Origin: Casuarina equisetifolia
Taxonomy: Eukaryota > Streptophyta > Magnoliopsida > Fagales > Casuarinaceae
DNA length: 64,000 nt
Assembly (NCBI GenBank): GCA_028551475.1
Contig: CM052358.1
Span: 6,884,501 to 6,948,500 of the forward strand
Reading direction: 5' to 3'
Shown here: piece after piece, positions 59,501 to 64,000 of the stretch
Numbering within the stretch: the stretch's first letter is position 1
Layout: each line of letters begins with the position of its first letter
Notes under the pieces: model-generated
What the model saw: the letters and a program-made list of their open reading frames with translations, nothing else
Told to the model about the DNA's origin: nothing
Databases searched by the model: none
Made by a program: the position numbers and the translations under genes

Positions 59501-61445
59501 CATGATCTAAGAACGTTAAGAGTTCCCTTCACTGCTGGATCAATTATTTCTGTCTGAGGCATTATAAAAAATGTTAAAATAGCTCAAATATGGATAGATT
59601 TATAAAACTAAGATATCAAAAGCAAAAGACTACTGAACAAAAAATTGAAAACATGCTATTCAAGCATGTTATGCAACACATGACAACACTATAGAAATTG
59701 AGGCCCCAGTTGGTCCTACAAAAACCCCAAGGCAATAGTAGGGCGAAACCCTGCACCTTATAAGGCGCAAAGTTCAGTTTCCTCGTTCCGATGTGGGACT
59801 CTGTTCTTTACTCCCCCGCAGACAAATGCCCGGTCAATTTGCCGGAGCATGGCTGGCCCATGAAAGGGATTGGGGAGCCCACTCGGATACGAGGCCTGTT
59901 GCTTTGATACCATATAGAAATTGAGGCCCCAGTTGGTCCTACAAAAACCCTAAGGCAATAGTAGGGGGAAACCCCACACCTTATAAGGCGCAAAGTTCGG
60001 TTTTCTCGTTCCAATGTGGGACTTTGTTCTTTAGACACGTACCAACTTCTTTCATGCATGCTTTCTATAAAAGCAGTGGAATCAACTGACATAACTAAAA
60101 CCTAGGAGTACAACTGTGTTCAATAAGTGTTGGTTCCAGCAATGTTGAGAAATTGCAATTGCACCTAATGTTGTGAACATGAAACATTCTCTTTCTTGAG
60201 CTATTATTAAAAGAACAACTTTGTGAATGCCTTGACAAATATATCCTTTCCTGGAGTAGATATTACCTCCAGAAATGAGACAATTTTCTCTCCATTTCCA
60301 CTCTACTTTCTACAGTAAAGCCCTTCTCTCCCAAGGCCAGTAAAGTTCTTGATTTTTCCGTCCAACTTTTACCACTATGCTATGTTGCTAATTTAGTCAA
60401 TCTTGTACCAGCTTTAAAATCGTTGGCCAAGACATCATCAAAGTACATGTACTGGCATGGGATCCTTTAAGTTGTTTTAAAATCATCAAGTACAAACAAG
60501 CATCCACCTTAGTAGCAACAAAAGTTAAAAGATTGTATCTATTACATACCTCGAAGGAAATAAAAAAAATAAAAAAATAAAAAAGATAATGAGATGAACC
60601 TGTGGATCATTTGCCACGAAGAAAACAGGGGAAGCCAAATGAAAAATGCCTGCGCAGCCATCAACTGCCGAATCAAAAGATCCTTCCTCCTGTAAATTTG
60701 CTTTAAATAAGTGAAGTCTTTCTTTAGCCCCATCAAGTGCAAGTAAACGCTCAGTTTTCTTTAGATCATCTGTGAAATTTACGCACAGATATCACTTGAA
60801 ATGTTCAACTTTTTAGCACCAAACAAATAAACTCAAGAAAAGAAAATAAAGGATAACGGATAACAACTCAATACAGATTAAATATTATATTGTACACACA
60901 AGGTAAATCTTCTGTTACATGCTACTCAAGATTAGCCACGCAAGAGTAACAAACGTGTCATTCTTGTATATCCAGTTGATGCGCTACCTATTTTGCGTGC
61001 TTGATTTGCACAAATCCACTTTGCATTTTCATAAGCAAGTTATGGATTTTCAAAGAAGAAAAGGGCTGTGGGAGTGACTAGCGGTTTACGAATCGACACC
61101 ACATCAATATATAGTTAATCTCGAAAGTAAAGAATCCTATTTCTAATCAAAATGACATGAAGTTTTCATACTTCGGGAATCAACCAGTAGTCTAAAGCAA
61201 AGAAACGCAAGAGAATTTTAGATTTGGGAATTACACAAAAGTGTAAAAGCGACGAAATTTGGACCCAGAATCTAGATTAAGCTGAAACGTAGGATGAGAT
61301 GCAAAAATAGAAAGAAACAGCACTCACATGGATCACGAACTGTAGCTTTGACGGTATACCCACGTTGAAGAAGAAGTTTCACCAGCCATGATGCTAGGTA
61401 ACCCGAAGCCCCCGTCACGCAGACCACCTTCTCTGCTGTACTCAT
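56561..61445 (-). CDS. CCR-like / phenylacetaldehyde-reductase-like NADPH reductase (copy 4)
   Basis: Predicted 324-aa SDR, same six-exon plan: 61328-61445, 60600-60769, 59362-59553, 58748-58910, 57885-58071 and 56561-56705 (975 bp, GT-AG borders, no stop). Motifs: [18 protein letters not shown] at the exon 1/2 joint (Tyr where the other copies have Asn), TSS at 126-128, and NWYAASK with Tyr163 and Lys167. The C-terminus is EEGVLTF. NWYAASK resembles true cinnamoyl-CoA reductase (NWYCYGK) only in its first three residues. An upstream in-frame ATG (61,487) would add 14 residues made from the CT repeat (CRERERER); I chose the inner ATG because [12 protein letters not shown] is the family N-terminus. 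Intron 2 contains a TRIM element. The copy lies about 34 kb from its nearest intact paralogue and is the closest match to the orphan exon 5 at 33.2 kb. Confidence 0.92.
59690..60033 (-). mobile_element. TRIM element (miniature LTR retrotransposon) in intron 2 of reductase copy 4
   Basis: Two 121-bp direct repeats (59,690-59,810 and 59,913-60,033), each starting TATAGAAATTGAGGCC and ending TTCTTTA, flank about 100 bp. In minus orientation the upstream repeat is followed at once by TGGTATCAAAGC, a tRNA-Met primer-binding site. The other repeat is preceded by a purine tract (TGCGGGGGAG). The flanks AACAC/GACAC may be the target duplication with one change. It has no coding capacity, as expected for TRIMs. 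The repeats differ at only a handful of positions, so it is not ancient. Confidence 0.8.
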
Positions 61446-61450
61446 CCTCG

Positions 61451-61472
61451 CTCTCTCTCTCTCTCTCTCTCT
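61451..61472. repeat. (CT)11 microsatellite in the 5' leader of reductase copy 4
   Basis: A pure CT run ending 5 bp before the chosen start codon region, read as GA in the transcript. CT/GA runs in plant 5' leaders can influence transcription. The other copies have only a short CT-rich stretch at this place. Confidence 0.85.
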
Positions 61473-62564
61473 GCATTGACAGTTCAAGCTTTTGAGTCAC
61501 CAAAGACGCTAAAAGAATCAAATATAAAATCCATGGTAACGATATAAAAATAAAAAATAAAAAATCCCGGCGAAATTCGGTACGTCCACCCCAAAAATTT
61601 GATTCCCTCACAAAACCCAGAAAAAGACGATCGCAGAAGACCGTTTAAAGACAAAAGCTCGATTGTTAACAGAAATAAGCAAAATTTGAATACCTCAAAC
61701 CAAAAAATGGAATTGGAACTTGTGGGAAGAAACTGGTACGTAACTGTAAAGCACGACCCTCCAAACAAGCGAGACAAACAATCCCAGGTCCAGCTCGAAG
61801 AAGTAAGTTTACTTCTTTCGTTCCACTGACTGTTTTCGCTCTTGAATTCCTTTTCGCCACACACTTGCGTCCCAGCTAGTGGGAAGCCGAGTCGGTTTAG
61901 TGTAGAGTTTTCCGTATTGTTTAGAATATAGGTATGTGAAATTATTTAAATTAAAAAAAAATTACTAACTCTTGAATTAACTCTTAAATTGAATAATAGA
62001 TATTTTAATATGATATTGGATGTCAACATTTTCCTTTAATATTCTTATGAATGTAGTCAAATCTTTAGTAAGACTATTAATGGTCCAATAATTCAATGGA
62101 TGGCTACATATTAATATCAAGTATTGCTCAAAAATAAAATTGTCATAACATGATATGCACATCCGACCAAACGACAACAAAATATGTGTTTCTGTGTGTC
62201 GTTTTATGTTGAGGAAGGAAACAAAAGAAGAAAAGCGACAGTTATAATGTAGCATTGACAAACAAAATTATTTATTGCAATGATTTATTTTGTCATAACA
62301 TGCTACATTCGGTAAGTTCATAATACATAAGCAGATTTCCATGTGATACTTTATTTGAATGATTATTGATTTATTGTCATAATTTATTTCACCATAACAT
62401 ACTACATCCGGTAACTTCATAATGTGACTGCGGGGATCAAGCAAATGGGTTGAAGCAAACAACTGGAAGGCATTTTAGGGGATGAGCCATGTGCATGAAA
62501 AAGCCCTTCTCGACTTCCATATTAACCTTACCTTCATCTCCTTCTGAAGAATTTGATGAACTCT
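61473..62564. other. Promoter side of reductase copy 4 and intergenic DNA
   Basis: The first 350 bp share short blocks with the upstream regions of the 3.0- and 8.2-kb copies (for example AATCCCAGGT near 61,780). A block CATAACATGCTACATTCGGT (62,294) recurs about 100 bp later (CATAACATACTACATCCGGT, 62,394), a degenerate tandem duplication. No gene seen. Confidence 0.4.
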
Positions 62565-64000
62565 TGTATGTTTGGAATAAAAGCTTATTTATTAATCAAG
62601 CAAAACTAAAACTAGTTACAAGAGAAAACAAAGCAGTAGAGAAAAGAACTCTTAGTGTGCGGCTATATGATTTACATGTTAACCTAAGAGGCTATATATA
62701 AACATAAATGAGACTTATACAAGGAAAACCCTAATATCTCATAATATAGGAAAATATATTGGGCCTTATTCTAGGCGCAATATATGGTAACATAAATATA
62801 AAATCTTCAACCTTCAACACCCCCCTTCAAGCTGAGGGTCGAAAGAAGTCCAAGACCCCAAGCTTGCTAAGGAGATGATAGTGTTGATTTGTCCCTAAAG
62901 CCTTGGTCAGAATATCTGCAGGTTGATCACCACTCCCAACATGTGCTGTGCTAATTAAACCATGATGTATTTTTTCTCGAATAAAATGACAAGAAACATC
63001 TATATGCTTGGTCTTCTGATGAAAGACTGGGTTTTCTGTCAATTTTTACGCTGCTTCATTATCACAATATAACAGCACTGGCTGTGAAACATTAATTCCC
63101 ATATCTTTTAATAGACCAACCACCCAAATGATCTCACAAGTAGTGGTTGCCATGACCCTATATTCAACCTTTGTTGAAGAAAAAGTCACAACTGGTTGCT
63201 TTTTACTTTTCCAAGAAATTACTGAATGTCCAAGTGTAAGACAGAAGCCAGTAGTAGATCGACGTGTCATAGGACATTTTGCATAGCTAGCATCACAGAA
63301 AGCTTGCAAGAGAAAATTGTCATCTGAATGAAAGAATAAACCAAGCCCTATTGTTCCTTTAAGATACTTGACAATGCGGAGAGCTGCCTTCCAATGGAAT
63401 CGCTTGGGAGCATGCATGAATTGACTTAAGAGGTGTACGGGAAAAGCGATGTCAGGGCGTGTCATATCAAGATAATTCAGCTTATCAATCAATTGCTGAT
63501 AACTCAAGATGTTCTCAAATGGTGGATCATCTATTTGTGGACGAACTTGCTCATCATATTTCAAGCTAGTAAATAAGACATTTGTCTCCATAGGATTTCC
63601 AACAGGCTTTACAGCTGATAGTCCCAATTCAGAGATCAATTCTAAGATATACTTACGTTGACTAAGATGCATGCCATTTGAATCTCGAAGGATCTCAACT
63701 CCAAGAAAATACTTGAGTTCTCCCAAATCCTTGATTCGAAATGTAGAATGAAGATAGGCTTGTAAAGCCTCAATTTCTTGTGTGTCATCACCAATAATTA
63801 AGATGTCATCCATATATATGAGCACTAAAACAATATTATTATCTTGTCCTTTGGTGAAAAGAGAAGTCATACAGTGATTGTCGATAGCCAGCAGATACTA
63901 AAGCTTCTGTAAACTTCTCATTCCACTGTCGTGAAGTTTGCTTTAACCCATACAAAGATTTCTTCAATCGACATACTTTGGACCCCCCTTCAAAAGGACT
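62565..64000 (-). mobile_element. Ty1/copia LTR retrotransposon, 3' end, cut by the window edge
   Basis: A virus-like element read on the minus strand. The 3' LTR spans about 62,565-62,819 (plus strand starts near TGTATGTTTGG, ends CCTTCAACA) and is preceded, in element orientation, by a polypurine tract (AGCTTGAAGGGGGG). Coding to the right is the end of the polyprotein: reverse transcriptase (YMDDILI) and RNase H, with the conserved tail HYHLLSKLGVLDFF. It is broken, with about two breaks in the visible part. The 5' portion lies outside the window, so age cannot be estimated from LTR divergence. It is a different family from the 40-45 kb element. Confidence 0.88.

Noticed and set aside
61272-61487. 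Upstream start at 61,487 for reductase copy 4
   Set aside because: The added residues are encoded by the CT microsatellite, and the paralogues start at the inner Met.

Overview
The window is nuclear DNA of a flowering plant, most likely a woody eudicot. It is AT-rich, its genes have GT-AG introns, and it carries plant-type LRR receptor kinases, copia retrotransposons, L1-type LINEs and a miniature LTR element. I cannot name the species from sequence alone.

The main theme is a minus-strand cluster of NADPH-dependent short-chain reductases of the cinnamoyl-CoA-reductase-like / phenylacetaldehyde-reductase-like family. Four copies look intact: 4.3-8.2, 10.9-15.3, 18.5-22.3 and 56.6-61.4 kb. All have six exons with the same intron phases, canonical splice sites and 319-324 codons. 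At least three fragments accompany them: an orphan exon 1 at 2.9-3.0 kb, a diverged exon-4 relic near 8.9 kb and an orphan exon 5 at 33.2-33.4 kb. The copies at 10.9 and 18.5 kb lie in a tandem segmental duplication of about 7 kb, with its junction near 17,305. Each unit begins with the 3' end of a dead tyrosyl-tRNA synthetase copy and ends in a decayed virus-like coding relic.

The left end (0-2.6 kb) holds a broken, intron-bearing tyrosyl-tRNA synthetase gene (+) and a relic of an ABCB-type transporter (-). An intronless synthetase retrocopy lies at 9.2-9.9 kb. The middle holds one large intact LRR receptor-like kinase gene of MIK2-like type (27.9-31.7 kb, minus) and a LINE relic (34.4-37.2 kb). 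A young Ty1/copia element with near-identical 235-bp LTRs and a 5-bp target duplication follows (40.15-45.74 kb), then a LINE 3' end (46.8-47.8 kb). At 48.8-50.5 kb (+) there is a two-exon gene for a 95-residue proline-rich secreted peptide that I do not recognise. The right part holds a probable solo LTR (53.3-53.8 kb), a LINE endonuclease relic (55.1-55.8 kb), the fourth reductase gene with a TRIM element in its second intron, and the 3' end of a second copia element running off the window.

The reductases probably act in the cytosol on aldehydes or related phenylpropanoid-type carbonyls. None has the NWYCYGK signature of true cinnamoyl-CoA reductase. No link is visible between the receptor kinase, the peptide gene and the reductases beyond proximity.
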